This document shows positions 1 to 6,374 of a DNA stretch of 10,861 nt, one piece after another. Source of the stretch: Proteobacteria bacterium UBA964 (lineage in GTDB: Bacteria; Pseudomonadota; Gammaproteobacteria; Steroidobacterales; Steroidobacteraceae). The notes under the pieces were generated by a model. It saw nothing but the letters and a program-made list of their open reading frames with translations. It was not told where the DNA came from and did no database searches. The position numbers were made by a program, and so were the translations under genes. The DNA lies in NCBI GenBank assembly GCA_002292945.1, contig DBCG01000105.1, positions 616-11,476 on the forward strand. Direction: 5' to 3'. Each line of letters opens with the position of its first letter. The stretch's first letter is position 1.

Positions 1-1
1 C

Positions 2-184
2 TCGCACGCGAACAACAAGAAGCGCCGTCGCTTCCTGCCGAACCTGCACACCCAGCGGTTCTGGCTCGAAGGCGAGCAGCGATGGGTGTCGCTGCGGGTC
101 AGCGCCAACGCCATGCGCACCATCGAGAAGAACGGCCTCGACGCGGTGGTCTCCGACCTCCGCGCCAAGGGCATGAAGATCTGA
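2..184 (+). CDS. rpmB: 50S ribosomal protein L28, 3' part
   Basis: This is the C-terminal 60 residues of ribosomal protein L28, a small basic protein of the large ribosomal subunit. The start lies upstream of the window. The visible protein reads SHANNKKRRRFLPNLHTQRF near its beginning and ends in DLRAKGMKI; both are hallmark L28 segments and align without gaps to E. coli L28 (KRRFLPNLHSHRFW, LRVSA, LRARG). About 18 N-terminal residues should be missing. The next gene, rpmG, begins 17 bases after the stop, the usual rpmB-rpmG operon arrangement. Identification is firm. Confidence 0.97.
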   Translation, partial: SHANNKKRRRFLPNLHTQRFWLEGEQRWVSLRVSANAMRTIEKNGLDAVVSDLRAKGMKI

Positions 185-201
185 GCCGGAGAACCTGAGC
201 C

Positions 202-357
202 ATGCGCGAGAAAGTGAAACTGCTGTCCACCGCCGGCACGGGCCATTTCTATGTGGCCATGAAGAACAAGCGGCTCCATCCCGAGAAGATGGATGTGAAG
301 AAGTACGACCCCGTCGTGCGCAAGCACGTGGCGTACAAGGAAACCAAGATCAAGTGA
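202..357 (+). CDS. rpmG: 50S ribosomal protein L33
   Basis: A complete 51-residue ribosomal protein L33 of the large subunit. The segments REKVKLLSTAGTGHFY, KNKR, PEKM and KKYDPVVRKHV match E. coli L33 almost throughout, and the C-terminus YKETKIK is nearly identical to the E. coli one. It has no cysteines, so it is the zinc-free (C-minus) paralogue type rather than the zinc-ribbon form. It is about four residues shorter at the N-terminus than the E. coli protein. The start is supported by GGAGA about ten bases upstream. It is too short for many ORF filters but is certainly real, and it probably shares a transcript with rpmB. Confidence 0.97.
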   Translation: MREKVKLLSTAGTGHFYVAMKNKRLHPEKMDVKKYDPVVRKHVAYKETKIK

Positions 358-363
358 TCCCGC

Positions 364-385
364 GGCGCGCCCGTCCGGGTGCGCC
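364..385 (+). terminator. GC hairpin after rpmG, possible attenuator
   Basis: Ten-base arms (364-373 and 376-385) can form a GC-rich stem with one G-T wobble and a very short loop, just after the rpmG stop and before mutM. No run of T follows (the next bases are cagccccgttctg), so it is not a convincing Rho-independent terminator. It could protect the rpmBG mRNA 3' end or partly attenuate transcription into mutM. In DNA of this GC content such stems also arise by chance. Confidence 0.3.
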
Positions 386-415
386 CAGCCCCGTTCTGCG
401 TTGACGCACCCCGTC

Positions 416-1264
416 ATGCCGGAACTCCCAGAAGTCGAAACCACGCGCCGCGGCGTCGAGCCGCGCGTCGTGGGTCGCTCCATCCGTGCGCTTCGTGTCC
501 ACGAGCCGCGGCTCCGATGGCGCGTACCGGCCTCGCTCCCCACGCAGGTCCAGGGCGCGACCGTGATCGGCGCACTGCGCCGCGCGAAGTACCTGCTGTT
601 CCCGCTGGACGCTGCAACGCTCGAGCGACTGCCACGGGAAGCTCCCGCTGCGCTGCTCGTGCACCTGGGCATGTCAGGCAACCTGCGTGTGCTCCCCACC
701 GACACCCCACGCCTCCCGCACGACCACTTCGACCTCGAGCTCGACTCGGGCGAGACGCTGCGCTTCAACGACCCGCGCCGCTTCGGTTCGCTGCACTTGG
801 TCGAGGGCGACCCGGCGCAGCATCCGCTGCTGCGGCATCTCGGCCCGGAACCGCTCGAGGACGGCTTCGACGGCGGCACGCTGTGGCGTGCCTCGCGTAG
901 ACGACGGGTGGCGATCAAGCAATTCATCATGGATGCGAAGGTGGTGGTCGGTGTCGGCAACATCTACGCGAGCGAAGCGCTGTTCCACGCCCGGATCCGT
1001 CCGGGTCGTCAGGCGGGCGGCCTGTCCCGCGCGGACTGCGACCGGCTCGCCGCCGCGATCCGCATGGTGCTCGCCAAAGCCATCGAGGTCGGCGGCACGA
1101 CGCTGCGCGACTATGTCGGCGTCGATGGCGATCCCGGCTATTTCCGTCAGAAGCTCTTCGTCTACGAGCGTATCGGCGAGCCCTGCCGCAGATGCAGCAC
1201 GCTTGTGCGCCAGCGCGTGCAGGGGCAGCGCTCGACCTACTGGTGCCCGGCGTGTCAAAGCTGA
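416..1264 (+). CDS. mutM: Formamidopyrimidine-DNA glycosylase (Fpg/MutM)
   Basis: Bifunctional DNA glycosylase/AP lyase of base-excision repair that removes 8-oxoguanine and formamidopyrimidines. The 282-residue protein starts MPELPEVET; after Met removal the new N-terminal Pro is the catalytic nucleophile and the next Glu is essential. This fixes the start at 416 rather than a TTG 15 bases upstream. Lys58 (RRAKYL) is the conserved active-site lysine. NDPRRFG lies at 118-124 and the helix-two-turn-helix region around 172-192 (DAKVVVGVGNIYASEALF). The C-terminal zinc finger has Cys257, Cys260, Cys277 and Cys280, with the finger arginine at 272. All key residues are present. No clear Shine-Dalgarno precedes the ATG. 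Its 3' end overlaps the next glycosylase gene. Confidence 0.97.
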   Translation: MPELPEVETTRRGVEPRVVGRSIRALRVHEPRLRWRVPASLPTQVQGATVIGALRRAKYLLFPLDAATLERLPREAPAALLVHLGMSGNLRVLPTDTPRLPHDHFDLELDSGETLRFNDPRRFGSLHLVEGDPAQHPLLRHLGPEPLEDGFDGGTLWRASRRRRVAIKQFIMDAKVVVGVGNIYASEALFHARIRPGRQAGGLSRADCDRLAAAIRMVLAKAIEVGGTTLRDYVGVDGDPGYFRQKLFVYERIGEPCRRCSTLVRQRVQGQRSTYWCPACQS

Positions 1265-2022
1265 CGCGCGCGCCCGACCGGCGCGTGCTGCTACCGCATT
1301 TCCGGCGGGTCGACCCCGTGATGGCGGCGCTGGTCGAGACGGCAGGACCTTTCCGGCTACGCGCGGAGCCCTGCGCGTCCCCGTTCCGGCACCTCGTTCG
1401 GGCGATCGCCTCGCAGCAGATCAGCGGCCGTGCGGCTGACACGATCCTCGCGCGCTTCGTCGCGCTGTACGCGGGGAGCACCTTCCCGACACCGCAACAA
1501 GTGAGCGACACCGCGCCGGACGCGCTGCGCTCGGTCGGGCTTTCGACCGCGAAAGCCGCCGCGCTCAAAGATCTCGCAGCGCACACCCTTTCGGGCGTCG
1601 TGCCCGACAGCACGACGCTCGCCGCGCTCGACGACGCAGCGATCGTCGCACGGCTCACGCAGGTGCGCGGCATCGGGCCGTGGACGGTGCAGATGATGCT
1701 GATGTTCCAGCTCGGTCGGCCGGATGTACTGCCGGTGGACGACTACGGCGTGCGCAACGGGTTCAGGCTCGCTTATGGGTCCGACGCACTGCCGACGCCC
1801 AAAGAACTCGCTCGGCGCGGCGCCTGTTGGGCGCCGTTCCGCTCAGCGGCGGCTTGGTATCTGTGGCGGGCGGTGGACCTCGCCCGCGCCGGAACGCCGA
1901 TGCCGCTCAGCCCGCAGGCGCGCGCCGCTTCGTCTTCAGCGCCTCGGCCACCGCCGGGTGCACGAACTCCGACACATCGCCGCCCAGCACGGCGATCTCG
2001 CGCACCAGCGTCGAAGAGATGA
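1252..2022 (+). CDS. AlkA-like DNA-3-methyladenine glycosylase (HhH-GPD)
   Basis: Predicted alkylbase DNA glycosylase of the HhH-GPD superfamily, excising N3-alkyladenine and similar lesions. With GTG 1252 as start the protein is 256 residues. PFRHLVRAIASQQIS (44-58) is the typical first helix of the fold. The helix-hairpin-helix is at 135-152 (LTQVRGIGPWTVQ), followed by LPVDDYGVRNG, which carries the catalytic Asp (163 or 164, matching AlkA Asp238). The closing helix APFRSAAAWYLWR is at 194-206. The family domain ends near residue 219; the last 37 or so residues are Pro/Arg/Ala/Ser-rich and lie antisense to coaD. The start is uncertain: GTG 1252 overlaps mutM by 13 bases, and GTG 1243, GTG 1318 and ATG 1321 are alternatives. 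No strong Shine-Dalgarno is seen. Overlap with mutM suggests translational coupling in a repair operon. Confidence 0.85.
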   Translation: MSKLTRAPDRRVLLPHFRRVDPVMAALVETAGPFRLRAEPCASPFRHLVRAIASQQISGRAADTILARFVALYAGSTFPTPQQVSDTAPDALRSVGLSTAKAAALKDLAAHTLSGVVPDSTTLAALDDAAIVARLTQVRGIGPWTVQMMLMFQLGRPDVLPVDDYGVRNGFRLAYGSDALPTPKELARRGACWAPFRSAAAWYLWRAVDLARAGTPMPLSPQARAASSSAPRPPPGARTPTHRRPARRSRAPASKR

Positions 2023-2398
2023 AGGTGAACTGTTCCTTGGGCGTGAGGAACACGGTCTCGATGTCCGGCGCGATGTGCCGGCTCATGTTCGCCAGTTGGA
2101 ACTCGAACTCGAAGTCCGACACCGCGCGCAGGCCACGCAACATGAAGCCGAGCCCGTTATCGCGTGCGAACTCGACCGTGAGCTTCGCGTAGCCCATCAC
2201 CTCGATGTTCGGGATGCCCGCGAGCGCCGTCCGTGCGAGCGTGATGCGCTGCTCGAGGGGGAACAACGGCGTCTTGCCCGGATTGGCGGCGATCGCGATG
2301 ACGACGCGGTCGAACATCTTCGCCGCGCGGCTCGCGATGTCGAGATGGCCGTTGGTGATCGGATCGAACGTGCCGGGATACATCACGCCGCGGTTCAT
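1907..2398 (-). CDS. coaD: Phosphopantetheine adenylyltransferase (PPAT)
   Basis: Catalyses the fourth step of coenzyme A synthesis: 4'-phosphopantetheine plus ATP gives dephospho-CoA and pyrophosphate. The 163-residue length is normal. The nucleotidyltransferase motif is complete: GTFDP at 9-13 and TNGH at 15-18. RGLRAVSDFE (88-97) and FISST (126-130) complete the substrate and nucleotide sites. MNRGVMYPGTFDP aligns with the E. coli start, and a Shine-Dalgarno (GAGGAG) lies about nine bases upstream. The ATG overlaps the rsmD stop as ATGA, implying coupling. Its last 116 bases are overlapped by the convergent glycosylase reading frame. E. coli also keeps coaD next to mutM. Confidence 0.97.
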   Translation of the reverse strand: MNRGVMYPGTFDPITNGHLDIASRAAKMFDRVVIAIAANPGKTPLFPLEQRITLARTALAGIPNIEVMGYAKLTVEFARDNGLGFMLRGLRAVSDFEFEFQLANMSRHIAPDIETVFLTPKEQFTFISSTLVREIAVLGGDVSEFVHPAVAEALKTKRRAPAG

Positions 2399-3039
2399 GC
2401 CGGAGACTCCTCATCGCTGACCTGCCGCCTTGCGCGGCGCAGCAGATGATAGCCGACCTCGCCCGCCTTGCCGTCACGCCACGGCTGCAGCGTGGGCGGC
2501 AATCCCGGGGGCAGTTCACCGGCCGGCGCCTCGAGGTAGATGAATGCCTCCGGGGCGAGCCAACCGCCCGTCTCCAACCGCGTCGCCACCTTGCCCCACA
2601 GCCCTGCGCCGAACGGCGGGTCGAGGAACACGATGTCGAAGGGGCCGGCGGGACGCCCGGCGAGGAACGCAAGCGCATCGGTGCGGTGGTACTCGGCGCT
2701 GCCCACCGGCGAACCCGCCTCGCGGGATGCGCCGCTCCATTCCGTGCAACGCTCGCGCAGCGCATCGACGACCCTCGCATCTGCATCGACGAAGATCGCA
2801 TGCGCGGCGCCGCGCGACAGCGACTCGAGGCCGAGCGCGCCGCTGCCGGCGAAGAGGTCGAGCACCCGTGCACCGCGGATCTGCGGCGCGAGCCAATTGA
2901 AGAGCGTCTCGCGCACGCGGTCGGGCGTCGGGCGGATGTCGGGCCCCGCGGGAAAACGCCAACGCCGCCCGCGCCACTGGCCGGCGATGATGCGCAGTTC
3001 GCGGGTCTGGGCAGCGCGGTTCTGGACGGGACGGGTCAC
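2395..3039 (-). CDS. rsmD: 16S rRNA (guanine966-N2)-methyltransferase
   Basis: SAM-dependent methyltransferase that makes m2G966 in 16S rRNA. The 214-residue protein has the RsmD N-terminal signature RIIAGQWRGRRW (16-27), then RPTPDRVRETLFNWL (36-50). The SAM loop DLFAGSGALGLE is at 61-72, and the catalytic motif IV is DPPF at 140-143. The reading frame is open far upstream, but only because it shadows the acetyltransferase gene. GTG 3039 is the first start just before the conserved region and gives the usual length. It lies 34 bases after the acetyltransferase stop and overlaps coaD by four bases. Adjacency to divergent ftsY matches the E. coli rsmD-ftsYEX-rpoH locus. Confidence 0.95.
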   Translation of the reverse strand: MTRPVQNRAAQTRELRIIAGQWRGRRWRFPAGPDIRPTPDRVRETLFNWLAPQIRGARVLDLFAGSGALGLESLSRGAAHAIFVDADARVVDALRERCTEWSGASREAGSPVGSAEYHRTDALAFLAGRPAGPFDIVFLDPPFGAGLWGKVATRLETGGWLAPEAFIYLEAPAGELPPGLPPTLQPWRDGKAGEVGYHLLRRARRQVSDEESPA

Positions 3040-3073
3040 GGGATGAAGGGTACCCGAGCGGGCGGCGGCGGAC

Positions 3074-3571
3074 CTAACCGTCGGAGCGTATCGACGCCGC
3101 CTGCAGCGACACCTGCTTCTTGCCGTCGGCCACCGATTGACGTCCGACCTCCGCGAAGCCGAAGCCGCGATGGAAGCGCTCGGACGCGGGGTTCGGCGGT
3201 TCGATATCGTACTCGCAGGTGACCCAGGGCAGCTGCGACCGAGCCGCATGGGCGAACACCGCCTCGTAGAGCACTCGGCCGAGCCCGCGGCCATGCGACG
3301 CCGCCGCGACCACCACCCGATCGACGTAGAGGAAGCGGTCGTAGCGGGCCTCGAAGAACAGGTAGTTCGGGCTGTCGTAGTCCTGCCCCTCGCGCAAGGT
3401 GAGCACGAAGGCCACGACCTGCTGCCCTTCCTCGATGACCTGATGGAGGTCGGCCTGCTCATGCAGCCGCGCGAGACGCTCCGGCGTCAAAGGACTGAGG
3501 AAGCGCTCGGACTCGAGGTTCAGGGCGAGTATCTCCGGGAAATCACGGGGCGTAGCGGGTCGCAGCGTCAT
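3074..3571 (-). CDS. GNAT-family N-acetyltransferase
   Basis: A 165-residue acyltransferase of the GNAT fold using acetyl-CoA; the acceptor is unknown. The N-terminal MTLRPATPRDFPEILALN is the usual GNAT beta1-alpha1 segment. The acetyl-CoA pyrophosphate loop lies at 85-105 (RVVVAAASHGRGLGRVLYEA, with Q/RxxGxG as HGRGLG), and NPASERFHRGFGFAEVG (127-143) is the C-terminal GF motif. It resembles the predicted GNAT group of COG3818 rather than RimI, RimJ or RimL, but this rests on recall of pattern only. It is probably the first gene of a minus-strand operon with rsmD and coaD. No Shine-Dalgarno is visible; tandem start-like repeats lie immediately upstream. Confidence 0.88.
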   Translation of the reverse strand: MTLRPATPRDFPEILALNLESERFLSPLTPERLARLHEQADLHQVIEEGQQVVAFVLTLREGQDYDSPNYLFFEARYDRFLYVDRVVVAAASHGRGLGRVLYEAVFAHAARSQLPWVTCEYDIEPPNPASERFHRGFGFAEVGRQSVADGKKQVSLQAASIRSDG

Positions 3572-3574
3572 GGG

Positions 3575-3615
3575 GATCGGTTCATGAAGATCGGGTCACG
3601 GGGGGGTCGGGTCAC
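3575..3615. repeat. Three imperfect tandem repeats upstream of the GNAT gene
   Basis: Three 11-base copies occur at 14- and 16-base spacing: gatcggttcat (3575-3585), gatcgggtcac (3589-3599) and ggtcgggtcac (3605-3615). Read on the minus strand each begins with a start-like triplet (ATG, GTG, GTG) followed by A(A/C)CCGA, and the true acetyltransferase ATG follows 14 bases after the last. The same cgggtcacggg also covers the rsmD GTG start (3032-3042). The repeats could be a slippage product, an operator or decoy starts; the sequence cannot decide. Confidence 0.5.
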
Positions 3616-3738
3616 GAGGGGCCTCTACGCGCTCCGCCGCGATCGTCGCGCACTCTTCAAGCGTCATGCAACCTGCGCAGGCCCTTCAGAGTATCCAATG
3701 TGCGCGGTGCTGCGTTGCGTCGTTACCTGCCGTGACGC

Positions 3739-3747
3739 TGATAGAAT
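3739..3747 (+). promoter_or_regulatory. Extended -10 promoter for ftsY, near-leaderless
   Basis: TGATAGAAT at 3739-3747 is an extended -10 element (TGn plus TAGAAT, five of six to TATAAT). No good -35 sits at 16-18 bases, which extended -10 promoters tolerate; TTGCGT (3715-3720) is 21 bases away. The -10 hexamer ends only six bases before the ftsY ATG, so transcription would begin at or within a base or two of the start codon. No Shine-Dalgarno is present, which fits a leaderless mRNA. Confidence 0.5.
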
Positions 3748-3753
3748 CCACGG

Positions 3754-4695
3754 ATGCCCTCCGACGCGCCGACCGGTTTCTTCCAGCGCCTGCGCGCCGC
3801 GTTCTCGCGCGGCGGCGAGACCCTGAGTGCCGGACTCGGCGCGGTCTTGGGTGGTCGCAAGATCGACGCCGCGGCGCTCGAGGAGCTCGAGACACGGCTG
3901 CTGCAGGCGGACTGCGGCATGGTGGTCACCGAAGAGCTCATCGAAGGTCTGCGTAAACGCGTGGCCCGCCAGCAACTGGGCGATGTCGATGCGCTGCTCA
4001 CCGCGCTGCGCGAGGACATCACGGCGCTGCTGACCCCGGTCGCGCAGCCGCTCGTCATCGATCGCACGCACAAGCCCTTCACCATCCTCGTGGTCGGCGT
4101 GAACGGCTCGGGCAAGACCACCACCATCGGTAAGCTCGCGCAGCGCTACGGTGCCGATGGCCTGAAGGTGGTGCTCGCCGCGGGCGACACCTTCCGCGCC
4201 GCAGCGGTCGAGCAGATCGGCGTCTGGGCCTCCCGCACCGGCGCGGAACTCGTCGCGCAAGCGACAGGAGCGGATCCGGCCGCAGTCGCCTTCGATGCGC
4301 TGCAGTCGGCGCGCGCGCGCGGTGCCGACCTGCTGATCGCCGACACCGCGGGGCGCCTGCAGGCACAGGCGCACCTCATGGAAGAGCTGCGCAAGGTGCA
4401 TCGCGTGCTCGGCAAGGTAGACCCCAGTGCGCCGCAGGAAGTGCTGTTGGTGCTCGACGCCACGCAGGGCCAGAACGCGCTCGCTCAGGCGCAACAGTTC
4501 CACGCGGCCGTCGGCGTGACGGGCCTCGTGCTCACCAAGCTAGACGGCACGGCGCGCGGCGGCATCGTGCTCGCGATCGCACGGCAGCTGAAACTTCCCA
4601 TCCGGTTCGTGGGACTTGGCGAGCAGGCGGGGGACTTCGCGCAGTTCGACGCGGCCGCCTTCGCCCGTGCGCTCGTCGACGGCCCTGCGGTCTGA
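3754..4695 (+). CDS. ftsY: Signal recognition particle receptor FtsY
   Basis: SRP GTPase that receives ribosome-SRP complexes at the inner membrane for co-translational protein insertion. The 313-residue protein is essentially just the NG domain: an N-terminal helical N domain (about 1-105) and the G domain. G motifs are complete: GVNGSGKT (115-122), DTFRAAA (145-151), DTAGR (197-201), TKLDGTARGG (261-270) and GLGE (287-290). The long acidic A domain of E. coli FtsY (497 residues) is absent; membrane contact probably relies on the amphipathic N-terminus FFQRLRAAFSRG (9-20). It is the first gene of ftsY-ftsE-ftsX-rpoH. No Shine-Dalgarno precedes ATG 3754. Confidence 0.97.
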   Translation: MPSDAPTGFFQRLRAAFSRGGETLSAGLGAVLGGRKIDAAALEELETRLLQADCGMVVTEELIEGLRKRVARQQLGDVDALLTALREDITALLTPVAQPLVIDRTHKPFTILVVGVNGSGKTTTIGKLAQRYGADGLKVVLAAGDTFRAAAVEQIGVWASRTGAELVAQATGADPAAVAFDALQSARARGADLLIADTAGRLQAQAHLMEELRKVHRVLGKVDPSAPQEVLLVLDATQGQNALAQAQQFHAAVGVTGLVLTKLDGTARGGIVLAIARQLKLPIRFVGLGEQAGDFAQFDAAAFARALVDGPAV

Positions 4696-4711
4696 GGGGC
4701 ATACTTCCGCC

Positions 4712-5365
4712 ATGATCCGCTTCGACCGCGTCTCCAAACGCTATCCGAACGGCCGTGACGCGCTGCGCGAGGTATCGCTGCAGGTCGAGCCCGGCGAGTT
4801 CGTGTTCCTCACCGGCCGCTCCGGCGCCGGCAAAAGCTCCATCCTGAAGCTCGTCGGGCTGCTCGAACGTCCGACGCGCGGCACGGTCACGGTCAACGGG
4901 CAGGACACGGCGTCGCTGCCCGCGCGGGCGATCCCCGCCTATCGCCGTAGGCTCGGCATGGTGTTCCAGGACCATCAACTGCTGATGGACCGTCCTGTCT
5001 ACGACAACGTCGCGCTGCCGCTGGTGGTCGCCGATGCGCCGTTCCGCGACATCGACAAGCGCGTGCGCGCTGCGCTCGACCAGGTGGGCCTGCTCGAGCA
5101 AGTCCGCGCACTCCCCTCCGAACTGTCGGTCGGTGAGCAGCAGCGCGTCGGCATCGCGCGCGCCGTGGTCGGCAAGCCGGTCGTGCTGATCGCTGACGAA
5201 CCGACCGGCAACCTGGACCGCGGGCTGGCGCTCGATGTCATGCGCCTCTTCCGCCGCTTCCAGGAGGTCGGCGTGACGGTGGTGGTCGCGACCCACGACC
5301 TGTCGCTGGTCGAGGAGTTCGGGCAACGCAGCATCCACATCGATGACGGCAAGGTGTCCGCATGA
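4712..5365 (+). CDS. ftsE: Cell-division ATP-binding protein FtsE
   Basis: ATPase subunit of the FtsEX complex, which controls septal peptidoglycan hydrolases through periplasmic partners at the divisome. At 217 residues it has normal length. Walker A is GRSGAGKS (35-42), the Q-loop is at VFQD (84-87), Walker B is LIADEPTGNLD (159-169) and the H-loop is THD (194-196). The signature reads LSVGEQQR (138-145), with Val in place of the first Gly of the usual LSGGEQQR. ATG 4712 begins the conserved MIRFDRVSKRYP; the reading frame is open upstream only as a shadow of ftsY. AGGGG lies 12 bases before the start, a long spacing. It overlaps ftsX as ATGA. Confidence 0.97.
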   Translation: MIRFDRVSKRYPNGRDALREVSLQVEPGEFVFLTGRSGAGKSSILKLVGLLERPTRGTVTVNGQDTASLPARAIPAYRRRLGMVFQDHQLLMDRPVYDNVALPLVVADAPFRDIDKRVRAALDQVGLLEQVRALPSELSVGEQQRVGIARAVVGKPVVLIADEPTGNLDRGLALDVMRLFRRFQEVGVTVVVATHDLSLVEEFGQRSIHIDDGKVSA

Positions 5366-6288
5366 TCTCACCGGCCACCTGGACGACACGCCATCTGCAA
5401 GCGCTGGTCGCCGCACTCGGCCGTCTGCTGCGCCGGCCGCTCGGCGCGCTGCTGACGACGCTCGTCATCGCGGTCGCGCTCGCCCTGCCCGCAGGACTCT
5501 GGCTGCTGGTGCAGAACGCACGCTCGGCCACCGGGGATCTTGCGACCGCCGTGCAGGTCTCGGCCTTCCTCAAGGTCGGCACCTCTGTGGAGCGGGCGCA
5601 GGAGCTCGCGACCACCGTACGCGGTCAGCCCGGCATCGCCACCGTGACCCTGATCACCGCGGAACAGGGACTCAAAGAATTCCGCGAGCGTTCCGACTTC
5701 GGCAAGGCGCTCGATGCGCTCGAAAGCAACCCCCTGCCGCACACGCTCGTGATCCAGCCGACCACGGTGCAGCGCGACGCGGCCGCCCTCGAGCGGCTGC
5801 GCGGCACGCTCGCCGGCTGGCCCGAGGTGGAGATCGTGCAAGCCGACACGGAATGGGCGCAGCGACTCGCCGCCCTGCTCGCGGTCTTGCGCACGCTGTT
5901 CCTCGCTTCGGCGGTGCTGTTCGGACTCGGCGTGCTCGCCGTCATCGGCAACACCACCCGCGTCGAGATCGCCGCGCGACTGCCGGAGATCGCCGTCACC
6001 AAACTGGTCGGCGGCTCAGACGCGTTCATCCGCCGTCCCTTCCTCTACTCAGGCCTGTTCCAAGGTCTGCTCGGCGGGCTGCTCGCGGTCGGCCTCCTCG
6101 CCGCGCTGCTCGCCGCCCTCGAAGCGCCGGTAGCGCGCTTGGTCTCGCTCTACGGCGGCCAGTTCCGACTCGCCGGACTCGCCGGGGAGGAGACGCTGGT
6201 GTTGGTGCTCGCAGGGACCCTGCTTGGGTTGGTCGGCGCGTGGGTGGGCGCTGCCCGCCAGATCGCCCGCATCTCGCCGCAGCCATGA
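5362..6288 (+). CDS. ftsX: Cell-division protein FtsX
   Basis: Membrane subunit of the FtsEX complex. The 308-residue protein has four predicted transmembrane helices: about 27-50, 173-196, 229-252 and 277-298. The periplasmic loop between helices 1 and 2 (about 51-170) is where FtsX proteins contact the hydrolase activator. The motif EIAVTKLVGGSDAFIRRPFLY (209-229) is a conserved FtsX stretch before helix 3. The basic N-terminus (RHLQAL, RLLRRP) fits a cytoplasmic start. The start codon overlaps the ftsE stop (ATGA), and AAGG lies a few bases upstream, so the two subunits are translationally coupled. The downstream gap to rpoH carries regulatory signals. Confidence 0.96.
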   Translation: MISPATWTTRHLQALVAALGRLLRRPLGALLTTLVIAVALALPAGLWLLVQNARSATGDLATAVQVSAFLKVGTSVERAQELATTVRGQPGIATVTLITAEQGLKEFRERSDFGKALDALESNPLPHTLVIQPTTVQRDAAALERLRGTLAGWPEVEIVQADTEWAQRLAALLAVLRTLFLASAVLFGLGVLAVIGNTTRVEIAARLPEIAVTKLVGGSDAFIRRPFLYSGLFQGLLGGLLAVGLLAALLAALEAPVARLVSLYGGQFRLAGLAGEETLVLVLAGTLLGLVGAWVGAARQIARISPQP

Positions 6289-6326
6289 CGGCGCGACACC
6301 CGCTGCCAGCCACCGCCATCGCTCTC

Positions 6327-6361
6327 TCAAACTATTGATTTATAAGTAAAAATAGTTTTGA
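6327..6361. repeat. AT-rich imperfect inverted repeat between ftsX and rpoH
   Basis: Arms TCAAACTATT (6327-6336) and AATAGTTTTGA (6351-6361) pair with one bulged T. Inside, TTTA (6339-6342) pairs with TAAA (6347-6350) around a TAAG loop, giving about 14 paired positions in all. It is an AT-rich island in very GC-rich DNA. No T-run follows on either strand and the stem is AT-rich, so it is unlikely to be an intrinsic terminator. It also contains TATAAG (6341-6346), a possible -10. It may be an activator or nucleoid-protein site, or an upstream promoter for rpoH. Confidence 0.6.
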
Positions 6362-6374
6362 ACTTGGGCGCGGC

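Noticed and set aside
401..415. TTG start extending MutM by five residues
   Set aside because: MutM needs Pro as the residue exposed by Met removal (MPELPEVET), so ATG 416 is the only functional start.
3137..3826. Plus-strand open frame opposite the GNAT gene and running into ftsY (229 codons)
   Set aside because: Shadow of the GNAT gene, with no ribosome site and no recognisable motif; it would also cross the ftsY promoter.
4532..5416. Minus-strand open frame (294 codons) opposite ftsE
   Set aside because: Antisense shadow of ftsY/ftsE codon bias with no family features or start signals.
5343..6338. Plus-strand open frame in another frame over ftsX (331 codons)
   Set aside because: Arg/Ala-rich out-of-frame translation; FtsX in the proper frame has four helices and family motifs.
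6289..6361. Intrinsic terminator after ftsX
   Set aside because: The only strong hairpin is AT-rich with no T-run after it on either strand.
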